Shown piece after piece: positions 10,178 to 18,739 of a DNA stretch of 64,000 nt. The stretch is from Paracoccus kondratievae (GTDB taxonomy: Bacteria; Pseudomonadota; Alphaproteobacteria; Rhodobacterales; Rhodobacteraceae): contig NZ_CP045072.1 of assembly GCF_009301415.1 (NCBI RefSeq), positions 469,501 through 533,500 of the forward strand, read 5' to 3'. Under the pieces are notes generated by a model. It was given only the letters and a program-made list of their open reading frames with translations. It had not been told where the DNA came from and made no database searches. A program made the position numbers and the translations under genes. The stretch's first letter is position 1, and every line of letters begins with the position of its first letter.

Positions 10178-11422
10178 TCAGTCAGCTTTGTCGCTGTCGT
10201 CAGAACTTGCGGTCTCAAGCGCTGCCTCGACCGCGACGGGGGTGGCCGAGGGTGCGATGATGGCAAAGCTTTGATCCTGCATCGGGGTCGGGCGGCGGGT
10301 GCGGCGCCAGCCCGCATAGAAGGTCAGGGCGGCAAGGAGCAGGCCGATATAGACCCAGAACCCGTCCGGTCCCAGCATTGCCATCAGCCAGCCGGTAATC
10401 AGCGGTCCGGCCATTGCGCCGATGCCGTTGATAAAAAGAAGCCCGGCCGAGGCCGCTGCCATATCGCTGTTGTCCAGAAAATCGTTCGTATAGGCAAGAA
10501 GCAACGAATAGACCGGATTGGCGACGCCCCCGATCAACGCTGCCGCGATCAGCAGGCCCCAGATTCCCGGTTGCAGCGCCACGGTAGCAATACTGACCGC
10601 CGCGCCAAGGGCCGAGAGGCCAAGCACGATAAAGCGCCGGTCGCCATGGTCAGAAAGCCAGCCGATGGGATATTGCAGCAGCAGCCCGCCGATATAGATG
10701 GCGGCAACGAAGGCCGAGATTTCGCGTACCGTCAGGCCCTTGGTCGAGCCCCAGACCGAGGCCATTCCGAACAGCGCCGAGAATACCCCGCCCATAAGAA
10801 AGATACCGATGCAGCCCAGCGGAGAGACGCGAAACAGGCTGCCAAAGCTCATCCGTTTCAGCGTCGAAAATTGCGGCGCGGGTTGGGTGGACAGCAGGAT
10901 CGGCAGGAACGAGACGCTGACCAGAACCGAGGGGATTACGAACAGCAGGTATCCCGCCGGGTCGGCAGCATTCATCAGAAGCTGGGCCGAGATGATTCCC
11001 AGCATCTGCATGATCATATAGGCCGACATGGCCTGGCCGCGGTTCTCGTTGGTGGTCCCGGCGTTCAGCCAGCTTTCCGCGGTGATATACACCCCCGAGA
11101 AGCAGAATCCGATCAACAGACGCATCAGTGCCCATGCGATCCAATGCGGCGCTGCGGCATAAAGGATCAGCACCGAAGAGATCATTGAGCCAAGCGCGGC
11201 AAAGACCCGCACATGGCCGACATTGCGGATCAGTTCGGGCACCACGCGTGAGCCAAGCAGGAAGCCGCCGAAATAGGCCGACATCACAACTGACATTTCA
11301 GTGGTTGATATCCCCTCGATATTGCCGCGAATACCGAGAAGGGTGCCCTGCATACCATTCCCGACCATCAGCAGCAGGATGCCCAGAAGCAACGGCCAGG
11401 TGGTGCGCAGGACGGTCAGCAT
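10178..11422 (-). CDS. MFS transporter, YcaD-like
   Basis: Inner-membrane secondary transporter of 414 residues with about 12 hydrophobic helices and a hydrophilic C-terminal tail (about residues 365-414) rich in Ala, Asp and Ser. The segments MSAYFGGFLLGS, ESWLNAGTTNENRGQAMSAYMI and GWLSDHGDRRFIV resemble the YcaD-type subfamily, whose substrate is unknown. The ATG at 11420-11422 shares one base with the queA stop (TGATG); a GTG codon just before it is an alternative start. It is probably co-transcribed with queA, although the functions look unrelated. Confidence 0.85.
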   Translation of the reverse strand: MLTVLRTTWPLLLGILLLMVGNGMQGTLLGIRGNIEGISTTEMSVVMSAYFGGFLLGSRVVPELIRNVGHVRVFAALGSMISSVLILYAAAPHWIAWALMRLLIGFCFSGVYITAESWLNAGTTNENRGQAMSAYMIMQMLGIISAQLLMNAADPAGYLLFVIPSVLVSVSFLPILLSTQPAPQFSTLKRMSFGSLFRVSPLGCIGIFLMGGVFSALFGMASVWGSTKGLTVREISAFVAAIYIGGLLLQYPIGWLSDHGDRRFIVLGLSALGAAVSIATVALQPGIWGLLIAAALIGGVANPVYSLLLAYTNDFLDNSDMAAASAGLLFINGIGAMAGPLITGWLMAMLGPDGFWVYIGLLLAALTFYAGWRRTRRPTPMQDQSFAIIAPSATPVAVEAALETASSDDSDKAD

Positions 11423-12477
11423 CACGGATCCTTTGGTATCAGTAACGAGGCATCGCCGTAGCTAAAGAAGCGATAGCCCGATTCCACGGCATGGCGATAG
11501 ATCCCCCGTATGCGGTCCTGCCCCATCAGGGCACTGACAAGCATCAGGAGGGTCGATTTCGGCAGGTGAAAATTGGTCATCAGCGCATCCGTCACACGGA
11601 AGCGATAACCCGGATAGATGAAGATTTCGGTAACGCCCTGAAACGGCTGGACGTGGCCTGTTTCATCGGCGGCGGTCTCGATCAGGCGCAGCGCCGTGGT
11701 GCCGACCGGGATCACCCGTCCGCCGGCATTGTGGGTGTCGTTGATCGCGGCGGCGGCCTGGGCCGTGACCTCGCCCCATTCGCCGTGCATCTTGTGGGTG
11801 GTGACGTCTTCGACCTTGACGGGCAGGAAGGTTCCCGCGCCGACATGCAGCGTGACATGGGCAAAGCGCACACCTTTGGCCTGCAGTTTTTCAAGCAGCT
11901 CACGGTCGAAATGCAGGCTGGCGGTCGGGGCGGCAACCGCGCCTGAATGACGGGCCCAGACGGTCTGGTAATCCTCGCGGTCCGCTTCGTCCGGGGCGCG
12001 CAGCGAGGCGATATAGGGTGGCAGCGGCATCGCGCCGACTTGTGCGAGTGCCTCGTCAAACGCCTCGCCCGAGGCGTCAAAGCGCAGGGTCAGCTCTCCG
12101 CCCTCGATCCCGGCGACCTCGGCGGACAGGGTCTCGCCAAAGCGGATCACCTCGCCTTGCTTCAGCTTGCGCAGGGGCTTGGCAAGCGCCTTCCATCCCT
12201 TTGCCCCAGGTTCCAGCAGCGTGACCTCGATTTTGGCAATCGCCTCGCCTTGCGGGGTCTGGCGCGTGCGCTGGCCGGTCAAGCGCGCCGGAATGACTTT
12301 GGTGTCGTTCAGCACAAGCAAGTCGCCCGGCTGCAAAAGGTCGGTCAGATCGCGCACATGCAGATCACGAATCGAATCACCCTGCGCCAGCAGCAGGCGT
12401 GCCGAAGTGCGCGGCCTTGCCGGGCGCGTCGCGATCAGGGTCTCGGGCAGGTGAAAGTCGAAATCGTCCAGCTTCAT
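11422..12477 (-). CDS. queA: S-adenosylmethionine:tRNA ribosyltransferase-isomerase
   Basis: Transfers and isomerises the ribosyl moiety of SAM onto preQ1-tRNA to make epoxyqueuosine in the queuosine pathway. The 351 residues begin [19 protein letters not shown], contain [14 protein letters not shown], the [12 protein letters not shown] segment and [24 protein letters not shown], and end with [19 protein letters not shown] and [13 protein letters not shown], all typical of QueA. No tgt gene is adjacent in the window. Confidence 0.98.
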   Translation of the reverse strand: MKLDDFDFHLPETLIATRPARPRTSARLLLAQGDSIRDLHVRDLTDLLQPGDLLVLNDTKVIPARLTGQRTRQTPQGEAIAKIEVTLLEPGAKGWKALAKPLRKLKQGEVIRFGETLSAEVAGIEGGELTLRFDASGEAFDEALAQVGAMPLPPYIASLRAPDEADREDYQTVWARHSGAVAAPTASLHFDRELLEKLQAKGVRFAHVTLHVGAGTFLPVKVEDVTTHKMHGEWGEVTAQAAAAINDTHNAGGRVIPVGTTALRLIETAADETGHVQPFQGVTEIFIYPGYRFRVTDALMTNFHLPKSTLLMLVSALMGQDRIRGIYRHAVESGYRFFSYGDASLLIPKDP

Positions 12478-12551
12478 GGGCTTAGCTTGTGTCCGGGGTA
12501 TCGGGGGGCGTCAAGCCGGGGCACTATCACAAAGAGAAAAACTCAGGCTTT

Positions 12552-12575
12552 ACTTATCTGAGGAAATAGGTAAGT
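12552..12575. promoter_or_regulatory. Inverted repeat upstream of bfd-bfr
   Basis: Arms ACTTATCT (12552-12559) and AGGTAAGT (12568-12575), one G-T wobble, 8-base spacer, in an AT-rich stretch 24 bases before the bfd start. It is a candidate operator for an iron-responsive regulator controlling iron storage. It does not match the Irr or Fur consensus sequences I know, so no regulator is assigned. Confidence 0.35.
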
Positions 12576-12598
12576 TTTCGAAGACCCGAGGTGAGTAA

Positions 12599-12889
12599 AT
12601 GATCGTCTGTCACTGCACCCAGATTTCGGACCACGATATCAAAGCCGCTATCGACTGGATGCGTGCGGCTGACCCGCAGACTATCATCACCCCCGGCAAG
12701 ATCTACCACGCCCTTGGCAAGCGCGCTGATTGCGGCGGTTGTATGCCTTTGTTTCTGGACACCATGCGCGGATGCGATAATCTGGCCGTGCCTCCTATCC
12801 TGAGGGGGCTGAAGGTTAATCGCACAGGGGTAAGCCATGAAGGGCGACGCAAAGGTCATCGAGTATCTCAACGCAGCGCTGCGGTCTGA
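12599..12889 (+). CDS. Bfd-like (2Fe-2S) bacterioferritin-associated ferredoxin
   Basis: Small ferredoxin of 96 residues, related to Bfd, which donates electrons to bacterioferritin to release stored iron. The four cluster cysteines are visible as C4-x-C6 (MIVCHC) and C45-x2-C48 (ADCGGC). The spacing between pairs is longer than in E. coli Bfd, and the protein has a C-terminal tail of about 45 residues beyond the cluster. The last 53 bases overlap the bfr coding region in another frame, so the basic extreme C-terminus ([17 protein letters not shown]) may be a by-product of the overlap. GAGG precedes the start. Confidence 0.85.
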   Translation: MIVCHCTQISDHDIKAAIDWMRAADPQTIITPGKIYHALGKRADCGGCMPLFLDTMRGCDNLAVPPILRGLKVNRTGVSHEGRRKGHRVSQRSAAV

Positions 12890-13322
12890 ACTTACCGCCG
12901 TCAGCCAGTACTGGCTGCATTATCGTCTGCAAGAGGACTGGGGCTATGGTAAGATCGCCGACAAGTCCCGCGCGGAATCCATTGAGGAAATGCATCACGC
13001 TGATCGCCTGATTCAGCGAATCATCTTTCTTGAAGGCCATCCGAATCTGCAAAAGCTTGATCCGCTTCGGATTGGTCAGAACCTCAAGGAAACGCTGGAA
13101 TCCGATCTGGCTGCCGAACATGACGCCCGCACTCTTTATATCGAGGCGCGGCAGTATTGCGACAAAGTCGGTGACTACGTCAGCAGAAGCCTTTTCGACG
13201 AGCTGCTGGCGGACGAAGAAGGGCATATCGATTTTCTGGAAACCCAACTTGGTCTTTACGAAGAGATCGGGGCACAGAATTACGGTCAGCTCAACGCCAA
13301 GCCCGCCAGCGAGGCGGAATAA
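12837..13322 (+). CDS. bfr: Bacterioferritin
   Basis: 24-mer iron-storage protein with ferroxidase activity and heme between subunit pairs. The 161 residues match the family. Ferroxidase ligands are recognisable: Glu18 in LRSELTAV, Glu51 and His54 in EEMHHADR, Glu in DLAAEHDA, and [10 protein letters not shown]. The heme-ligand methionine equivalent to E. coli Met52 is present in EEMHHADR. The start has an AGGGG site inside the end of the bfd-like gene, so the two genes are translationally linked. A strong terminator follows. Confidence 0.98.
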   Translation: MKGDAKVIEYLNAALRSELTAVSQYWLHYRLQEDWGYGKIADKSRAESIEEMHHADRLIQRIIFLEGHPNLQKLDPLRIGQNLKETLESDLAAEHDARTLYIEARQYCDKVGDYVSRSLFDELLADEEGHIDFLETQLGLYEEIGAQNYGQLNAKPASEAE

Positions 13323-13356
13323 GCGTCAGTGTAATCTCACGGAAAATCTGTGGATC

Positions 13357-13380
13357 AGGGGGCCAATATGGCCCCTTTTT
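13357..13380 (+). terminator. Rho-independent terminator of bfr
   Basis: GGGGCC (13359-13364), 5-base loop, GGCCCC (13370-13375), then TTTTT. A canonical intrinsic terminator 36 bases after the bfr stop; the converging gph gene ends 12 bases further on. Confidence 0.88.
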
Positions 13381-13392
13381 CCGTTTGCGGGA

Positions 13393-14067
13393 CTAGTCCA
13401 GCCACTCGGCGGCAAGCGGCGGCAGGTCGTCGAAATGCGCAAGCAGCGCCTCGGGGGCAAGGCGGCGCAGTCCCTCGCCCTCGGGGCCAAAGGCGACCAG
13501 CGCCACCCGGACGCCAGCCGCAGCGGCGGTCTTGCGGTCGGTTTCGGTATCGCCAACCAGGAAGGAGCGCGCCACCTCGCCGCCCGAGGCCTCGACCGCT
13601 GCGGCATAAGGGCGTGGGTCGGGCTTGCGCACAGGCAGCGTATCGGCGCCGATCAGAGCGGCGAAACGATCACGGATACCAAGTTCGCGCAGCAGGGTTT
13701 CGGCCAGCGCGACGGGTTTGTTGGTGCAGACCGCGAGCTGGCGCCCAGCGGCTGCCAGACGGTCCAGAGCAGCCTCGGTTCCCGGATAAAGCCGGGTATG
13801 GACCGCGATCGCATCGCCGTAATGGGTCAGCAGGCGAGGATAATCCTCATCCTCGGCGCCGGGCGGCAACAGCATATCGGCAGGCAGCCTTGCGTAACCG
13901 GCGCGCAGCATCGCGCGCCCGCCGTGGAAGGCGATCAGCGCATCGCGGACCGGGTCCAGCAGTGCCCCAAGGCCGCGCGCCTGAAAACAGGCATTGGCCG
14001 CGGCGATCAGATCGCCCGAGGTATCGGCCAGCGTTCCGTCCAGATCAAAGACCACCGTTCCTGCCAT
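13393..14067 (-). CDS. gph: Phosphoglycolate phosphatase (HAD family)
   Basis: Dephosphorylates 2-phosphoglycolate formed by DNA repair or Rubisco oxygenation. The 224 residues from the ATG at 14065-14067 show HAD motif I (FDLDGTLADTSGD), motif II (VCTNKPVALAETLL), and motif III/IV (RKPDPRPYAAAV, then FLVGDTETDRKTAAAAGV). The ATG has a good GGAAGG site 7 bases upstream; an in-frame TTG six codons earlier is less likely. Gph-type HAD phosphatases are hard to separate by sequence, so the exact substrate is moderately certain. It is divergent from glmU. Confidence 0.85.
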   Translation of the reverse strand: MAGTVVFDLDGTLADTSGDLIAAANACFQARGLGALLDPVRDALIAFHGGRAMLRAGYARLPADMLLPPGAEDEDYPRLLTHYGDAIAVHTRLYPGTEAALDRLAAAGRQLAVCTNKPVALAETLLRELGIRDRFAALIGADTLPVRKPDPRPYAAAVEASGGEVARSFLVGDTETDRKTAAAAGVRVALVAFGPEGEGLRRLAPEALLAHFDDLPPLAAEWLD

Positions 14068-14170
14068 GCTGTAACCTTCCGTCAAAATGTGTGATCTGTC
14101 AGGGCCTTTCGCGCCTCACGTCCTCTAGGTAGAACGCTGCGGAGGGATAAGGAACAGGCAAGAGGCAGAG

Positions 14171-15511
14171 ATGACCGATAAACCCGTAGCCCTGATCGTC
14201 CTTGCTGCCGGGCAGGGCAGCCGGATGCAATCGGATCTGCCCAAGGTTCTGCACCGGTTGGGAGGTGTACCGCTGGTCGGTCATGCGCTGGCCGCTGGCC
14301 GGACGCTTGAACCCCAGGCGGTGGTCGTTGTTGCCGGTCACGGTGCCGAAGCTGTTCGCAAGGCGGTTACGCGTCTTGAGCCCGAGGCAAGTATCGCGCT
14401 GCAAGAAGAACAACTCGGCACGGCTCATGCCGTCAGCCAGGCCATGCCGCTGCTTGACGGGTTCGATGGCAGGGTGATCGTCCTTTACGGCGACACGCCC
14501 TTCATCGGAGAGGAAACATTGTCGCGACTGGCCTCGCATCCCGCCGATGTGGTGGTGCTGGGGTTCGAAGCTGCAGATCCCGGGCGCTATGGCCGCCTGG
14601 TTACCGGTCCTGAGGGGCTGGAGCGTATCGTCGAATACAAGGACGCCGATGAAGCTACGCGGGCGATCCGGCTGGTCAACTCGGGCGTTCTGGCGGCGGA
14701 TGCGGCGCTATTGCGTGAATTCCTGCCCCGTATCGGCAATCAGAACGCAGCCGGTGAATATTACCTGACCGACATTCCGGAACTGGCCCGCGCCGCCAGC
14801 CATCGGGTCGAGGTGGTCACCTGTGATGAGGCAGAGACTTTGGGCATCAACACCCGCGCCGAACTGGCCCGGGCCGAGGCGGTGTTTCAGACCCGCGCGC
14901 GCGCGCAGGCGATGGAGAGCGGCGTGACCCTGATTGATCCCGACACGGTCTGGTTCGCACTTGATACGTACGTCGGCCGCGATGCCATCATCGGTCAGAA
15001 CGTTGTTTTTGGCCCCGGCGTGACGATCGAAAGCGGGGCCGAGATCCTGCCATTTTGCCACCTCGAAGGTTGCCATGTCAGCGCAGGTGCCACGGTTGGC
15101 CCCTTTGCGCGGCTGAGGCCCGGCGCGGAGCTGGGTGGCGATGTGCACGTTGGCAACTTCGTCGAGATCAAGAACTCGATGCTCGACGAAGGGGTCAAGG
15201 TCGGTCATCTGACCTATCTGGGCGATGCCCATGTCGGCGAAGGTACGAATATCGGTGCCGGCACCGTGACCTGCAATTATGACGGCGTTTCCAAGCATCG
15301 GACTGAAATCGGGGCCAATGCCTTCATCGGCTCGGATACGATGCTGGTCGCACCGGTGCGGGTAGGGGCTCGGGCGATGACCGGCTCGGGTTCGGTCATT
15401 ACGCAGGATGTGCCGGATGACGCTCTGGCGCTGGGCCGCGCCCGGCAAGTGATGAAACCGGGTCTTGCCGCGCGACTGATGCAGGCCCTGCGGCAAAAGA
15501 AGGGAAATTGA
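14171..15511 (+). CDS. glmU: Bifunctional UDP-GlcNAc pyrophosphorylase / glucosamine-1-phosphate N-acetyltransferase
   Basis: Makes UDP-GlcNAc for peptidoglycan and LPS. Of 446 residues, the N-terminal uridyltransferase domain has LAAGQGSRMQSDLPKVLH (about 11-28) and QLGTAHAVSQA; the C-terminal left-handed beta-helix acetyltransferase domain (from about 245) has GPFARLRPGAEL, GNFVEIKNSML and GTNIGAGTVTCNYDG. The glmS start lies three bases after the stop, so the two enzymes of the same pathway form an operon. Confidence 0.99.
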   Translation: MTDKPVALIVLAAGQGSRMQSDLPKVLHRLGGVPLVGHALAAGRTLEPQAVVVVAGHGAEAVRKAVTRLEPEASIALQEEQLGTAHAVSQAMPLLDGFDGRVIVLYGDTPFIGEETLSRLASHPADVVVLGFEAADPGRYGRLVTGPEGLERIVEYKDADEATRAIRLVNSGVLAADAALLREFLPRIGNQNAAGEYYLTDIPELARAASHRVEVVTCDEAETLGINTRAELARAEAVFQTRARAQAMESGVTLIDPDTVWFALDTYVGRDAIIGQNVVFGPGVTIESGAEILPFCHLEGCHVSAGATVGPFARLRPGAELGGDVHVGNFVEIKNSMLDEGVKVGHLTYLGDAHVGEGTNIGAGTVTCNYDGVSKHRTEIGANAFIGSDTMLVAPVRVGARAMTGSGSVITQDVPDDALALGRARQVMKPGLAARLMQALRQKKGN

Positions 15512-15514
15512 TCC

Positions 15515-17332
15515 ATGTGTGGCATTATCGGAATTCTGGGCAACCATCAGGTCTCGCCCCAACTGGTCGAGGCACTGAAGAGGCTGGAGTATCGCGGCTA
15601 TGATAGTGCCGGCGTCGCCACCGTGGATGACGACGGTCGGCTGGATCGGCGGCGCGCGGTCGGCAAGCTGGTGAACCTGTCGGACCGCCTGGTTCATCTG
15701 CCGCTGCCCGGTCATGCCGGCATTGGCCACACGCGCTGGGCCACCCATGGCGCCGCGACCGAGGCAAACGCGCACCCCCATCTTAGCGGCCCGGTTGCGG
15801 TGGTTCATAACGGCATCATTGAGAATTTTCGTGAACTGCGCGATGAGGTGACGCGGCTTGGGCTTCAGCCGGAATCCGAAACTGACACCGAAACCGTGGT
15901 GCTGCTGACTGCCTGGCATCTGGGGCAGGGCCTTGACCCGATCGAGGCCGCGCGCGCCACCCTCGCACGGCTGCACGGTGCTTTTGCTCTGGCCTTTCTG
16001 TTTGAGGGCGAGACCGATCTGATGATCGGGGCGCGCAAGGGTAGCCCGCTTGCCGTCGGCCATGGCAAGGGTGAGATGTTTCTTGGCTCGGACGCCATCG
16101 CGCTTGCGCCCTTTACCGACCGGATCACCTATCTTGAGGATGGCGATCACGTCATCATCCGCCGCTCGGGGGCCGAGATCTTTGATGCCGAGGGTCGGCC
16201 TGCCAATCGCGAAATCCAGCAGATCGACGTCGGCGCGACCCAGATCGACAAAGGCGGCTACCGCCATTTCATGGCCAAAGAGGTCGCCGAACAGCCTGTC
16301 GTGCTGGCCGATGCTTTGAACCACTATATCAAGGGCGACCGGATCATGTTGCCCGAGGCACTGGATTTCAGTGCCGTTGACCGCCTGACGCTCGTCGCCT
16401 GTGGCACGGCCTCTTATGCCGCGCATGTAGCGCGCTATTGGTTTGAAAGCCTCGCCGGTCTGCCTTGCGATCTGGATGTAGCGTCCGAATTCCGCTATCG
16501 CGAACCGCCGCTTTCGCCGGAAAGCTGGGCGATCTTTGTCAGCCAGTCGGGTGAAACCGCCGATACGCTGGCCGCACTGCATTATGCGCGCGGCAAGGTT
16601 GCGCAGACCGTGGGTGTGGTGAACGTCGGTACCTCGGCTATCGCGCGCGACGCCGATATTGCCTTGCCGACGCTGGCGGGGATTGAGGTCGGCGTAGCCT
16701 CTTCCAAGGCTTTTACCTGCCAGCTTGCGGTCTTGGCGATCCTGGCGCTCAAGGCGGCAGTGGATCGCGGGCGGATGACCGAGGCTGAGCTGGCTGGCCA
16801 TCTCGCTGACCTGCGGGCTTTGCCGGGGCTGTTGCAGCAGGCGCTTGGAATCAGTGACGAATGCCGCCGCCTTGCTGGCTGGCTCTCTGAGGCACAGGAC
16901 GTGCTGTATCTCGGCCGCGGCCCGCTTTATCCCGTGGCGCTCGAAGGGGCGCTGAAGCTCAAGGAGCTCAGCTATATCCATGCCGAAGGTTACGCCTCGG
17001 GTGAGCTCAAGCATGGGCCGATCGCGCTGATCGACCGTAACGTGCCGGTGGTGGTGCTGGCACCGCGTGACGGGCTTTTCGATAAGACTGTCTCGAACAT
17101 GCAAGAGGTAATGGCGCGTCATGGTCAGGTGCTGCTGATCTCGGACGCAGAGGGGATTTCCGCCGCCGGCCACGGCGTGCGCGCGAGCCTTGCCATGCCC
17201 GAGGGCGGCGGGCTGTTTCAGCCGATCCTATATGCGGTCCCGATGCAGTATCTTGCCTATCACACGGCGGTCGCCAAGGGGACCGATGTGGACCAGCCGC
17301 GCAATCTCGCAAAATCGGTGACGGTCGAGTAA
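15515..17332 (+). CDS. glmS: Glutamine-fructose-6-phosphate aminotransferase (isomerizing)
   Basis: Converts fructose-6-phosphate and glutamine to glucosamine-6-phosphate, the entry to amino-sugar synthesis. The 605 residues start MCGIIGILGN, with Cys at position 2 (Cys1 after Met removal) as the glutaminase nucleophile; GHTRWATHGAATEANAHPH and HNGIIENF follow. Two SIS sugar-isomerase domains carry ACGTASYAAHVARYW, SQSGETADTLAAL and the C-terminal LAKSVTVE with the active-site Lys. It is the second gene of the glmU-glmS operon. Confidence 0.99.
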   Translation: MCGIIGILGNHQVSPQLVEALKRLEYRGYDSAGVATVDDDGRLDRRRAVGKLVNLSDRLVHLPLPGHAGIGHTRWATHGAATEANAHPHLSGPVAVVHNGIIENFRELRDEVTRLGLQPESETDTETVVLLTAWHLGQGLDPIEAARATLARLHGAFALAFLFEGETDLMIGARKGSPLAVGHGKGEMFLGSDAIALAPFTDRITYLEDGDHVIIRRSGAEIFDAEGRPANREIQQIDVGATQIDKGGYRHFMAKEVAEQPVVLADALNHYIKGDRIMLPEALDFSAVDRLTLVACGTASYAAHVARYWFESLAGLPCDLDVASEFRYREPPLSPESWAIFVSQSGETADTLAALHYARGKVAQTVGVVNVGTSAIARDADIALPTLAGIEVGVASSKAFTCQLAVLAILALKAAVDRGRMTEAELAGHLADLRALPGLLQQALGISDECRRLAGWLSEAQDVLYLGRGPLYPVALEGALKLKELSYIHAEGYASGELKHGPIALIDRNVPVVVLAPRDGLFDKTVSNMQEVMARHGQVLLISDAEGISAAGHGVRASLAMPEGGGLFQPILYAVPMQYLAYHTAVAKGTDVDQPRNLAKSVTVE

Positions 17333-17365
17333 AGGGCAGCAGGGACCATTTTAGCGCAGGGAAAG

Positions 17366-18055
17366 ATGCGGGAACTGGACGAGCTGAAGGCATTGGGCGA
17401 CCCCGGAAAGGCGGCCGGGATGGCCGCCTATCACAAGGCGCCCCGTCCCTATCTGGGCGTCGCCGTCCCTGTGATCGACGAACTGGCGCGGGGGTGGCGT
17501 GCAGGGCTGGATCTGCCTGGTCGGATAGAACTCGCCCGTCACCTTTGGGACAGCAATGTGCATGAGGCACGGATCGCAGCGGCAAAGCTGCTGACCCAGG
17601 CCCGTATTCGCCCCGATGACGAGGTCTGGCGGCTGATTGCCAGCTGGGTGCCGCAGTTCGACGCCTGGGCCATCGCCGATCACGCTATGAAAGCGGGTTC
17701 CCGCCGGCTGATCTCTGATCCGGCGCGCCTGGATGAGGTCGAGACATGGCTCGAAGCCCCCGGTTTCTGGGTCCGGCGCGCAGCGCTTGTCGGGACTTTG
17801 CCCTGGACGTCGATCCGGAATCCCAAAGCGGACGATCTGGCCCGTCGTGATAGGGTGCTGACCTGGCTGGAAAAGCTTGCTGATGACCGGGAGTGGTTCA
17901 TTCAGAAAGCTATCGGCTGGTGGCTGCGCGATCATTCGAAACACGATCCGCAGTGCGTCCGCGACTGGCTCGCGGCCAATGGGGGGCGGCTGAAACCCTT
18001 TGCTCGGCGTGAGGCGGGGCGCTGGCTGCCCGAAAATCGCAACAGCCACCCTTAG
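17366..18055 (+). CDS. DNA alkylation repair protein (AlkD-like HEAT-repeat glycosylase)
   Basis: A 229-residue helical protein matching the AlkD/AlkC-like DNA glycosylase family, which excises positively charged alkylated bases. Supporting segments are LWDSNVHEARIAAAKLL, WVPQFDAWAIADHAMKAG, FWVRRAALVGTLPW and DREWFIQKAIGWWLRDHSKH, typical of the HEAT-like repeats with an aromatic DNA-facing groove and the conserved Asp. An AGGGA site lies five bases before the ATG. It follows glmS by 33 bases and ends three bases before a converging lipoprotein gene. Confidence 0.87.
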   Translation: MRELDELKALGDPGKAAGMAAYHKAPRPYLGVAVPVIDELARGWRAGLDLPGRIELARHLWDSNVHEARIAAAKLLTQARIRPDDEVWRLIASWVPQFDAWAIADHAMKAGSRRLISDPARLDEVETWLEAPGFWVRRAALVGTLPWTSIRNPKADDLARRDRVLTWLEKLADDREWFIQKAIGWWLRDHSKHDPQCVRDWLAANGGRLKPFARREAGRWLPENRNSHP

Positions 18056-18058
18056 GCG

Positions 18059-18595
18059 TCAGTTCCCGTAAACCTCGATGGTGGGCAGATCGGTCAGGCT
18101 GACGCCGATCAGTTGTAGCGCGGGCAGCGAAACCTGACTGCCGCCACTGGCCGGACCACCAAGCGGGATCAGCCGCACTTTCGCGGATTTGCCGTTTTCG
18201 GGGTTTACGATACGGCCATCAGCTTCGGATTTCGCCAGCGGTGTCTTGATCCAGAAGCCCGGCTGCGACGGGTCGCCAAGCGAGGCGACCGTGGCACCCA
18301 GCCGACGCTCGGCCGCTGCGGGCGGGGCTGCGGCGGCTGCCTTTTGCTCACGTGTCGTGGTGTCGAACTCTGCCGCGGTGCGCGCTGCGGGCGAGGGGCG
18401 GGCAGCTGTAGTGATGGTCTTGCCCGGCGTGCGCGGCGCCGTTCCGGTCAGATCGGGGCCCGCAATTACCGGCTGGCCGGTCGCGGGGTCGATCACCTCG
18501 GCCTTAGGCGCGTTTTGTGTTTGCGATGGCTGGGTGCAGGCAGTCAGCACCAGCAGCGCCAGCGCGCCCGAAAACAGCATGATCGGCCTGGTCAT
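18059..18595 (-). CDS. Putative lipoprotein of unknown function
   Basis: A 178-residue exported protein. The N-terminus (MTRPIMLFSGALALLVLTAC) is a lipoprotein signal peptide with lipobox LTAC, cleaved before Cys20. An Ala/Pro/Thr-rich linker (about residues 21-105) is followed by a conserved-looking C-terminal domain (GATVASLGDPSQPGFWIKTP, then ARVRLIPLGG-like sequence) that I recognise only as a Rhodobacterales family. GAGGAAC precedes the ATG at 18593-18595; a longer frame upstream would not give a signal peptide at the N-terminus. Function unknown. Confidence 0.75.
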   Translation of the reverse strand: MTRPIMLFSGALALLVLTACTQPSQTQNAPKAEVIDPATGQPVIAGPDLTGTAPRTPGKTITTAARPSPAARTAAEFDTTTREQKAAAAAPPAAAERRLGATVASLGDPSQPGFWIKTPLAKSEADGRIVNPENGKSAKVRLIPLGGPASGGSQVSLPALQLIGVSLTDLPTIEVYGN

Positions 18596-18697
18596 CGGCA
18601 GTTCCTCGTCCTCATTGTCCGAAGAGAAGGCTAGCCCCGCGCGACCCTGCATGTCCACCCGAGCTTCAACTCGTGGTTATGACAATATTAACGGATC

Positions 18698-18734
18698 GGC
18701 TGGCTTGTGCCGATGCAAGCCCAGCCTTATCTTT
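18698..18734 (+). promoter_or_regulatory. Hairpin with T-rich tail in the moaA leader (possible attenuator)
   Basis: GGCTGGCTTG (18698-18707), 8-base loop, CAAGCCCAGCC (18716-18726) with one bulged base, followed by TTATCTTT. It resembles an intrinsic terminator placed 13 bases before the moaA ATG, with no clear Shine-Dalgarno in between. It could attenuate moaA or stop read-through from upstream. Confidence 0.45.
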
Positions 18735-18739
18735 AAGCA

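Noticed and set aside
14708..17173. Long open frame antisense to glmU-glmS
   Set aside because: Both glm genes are unambiguous and the antisense translation has no recognisable features.
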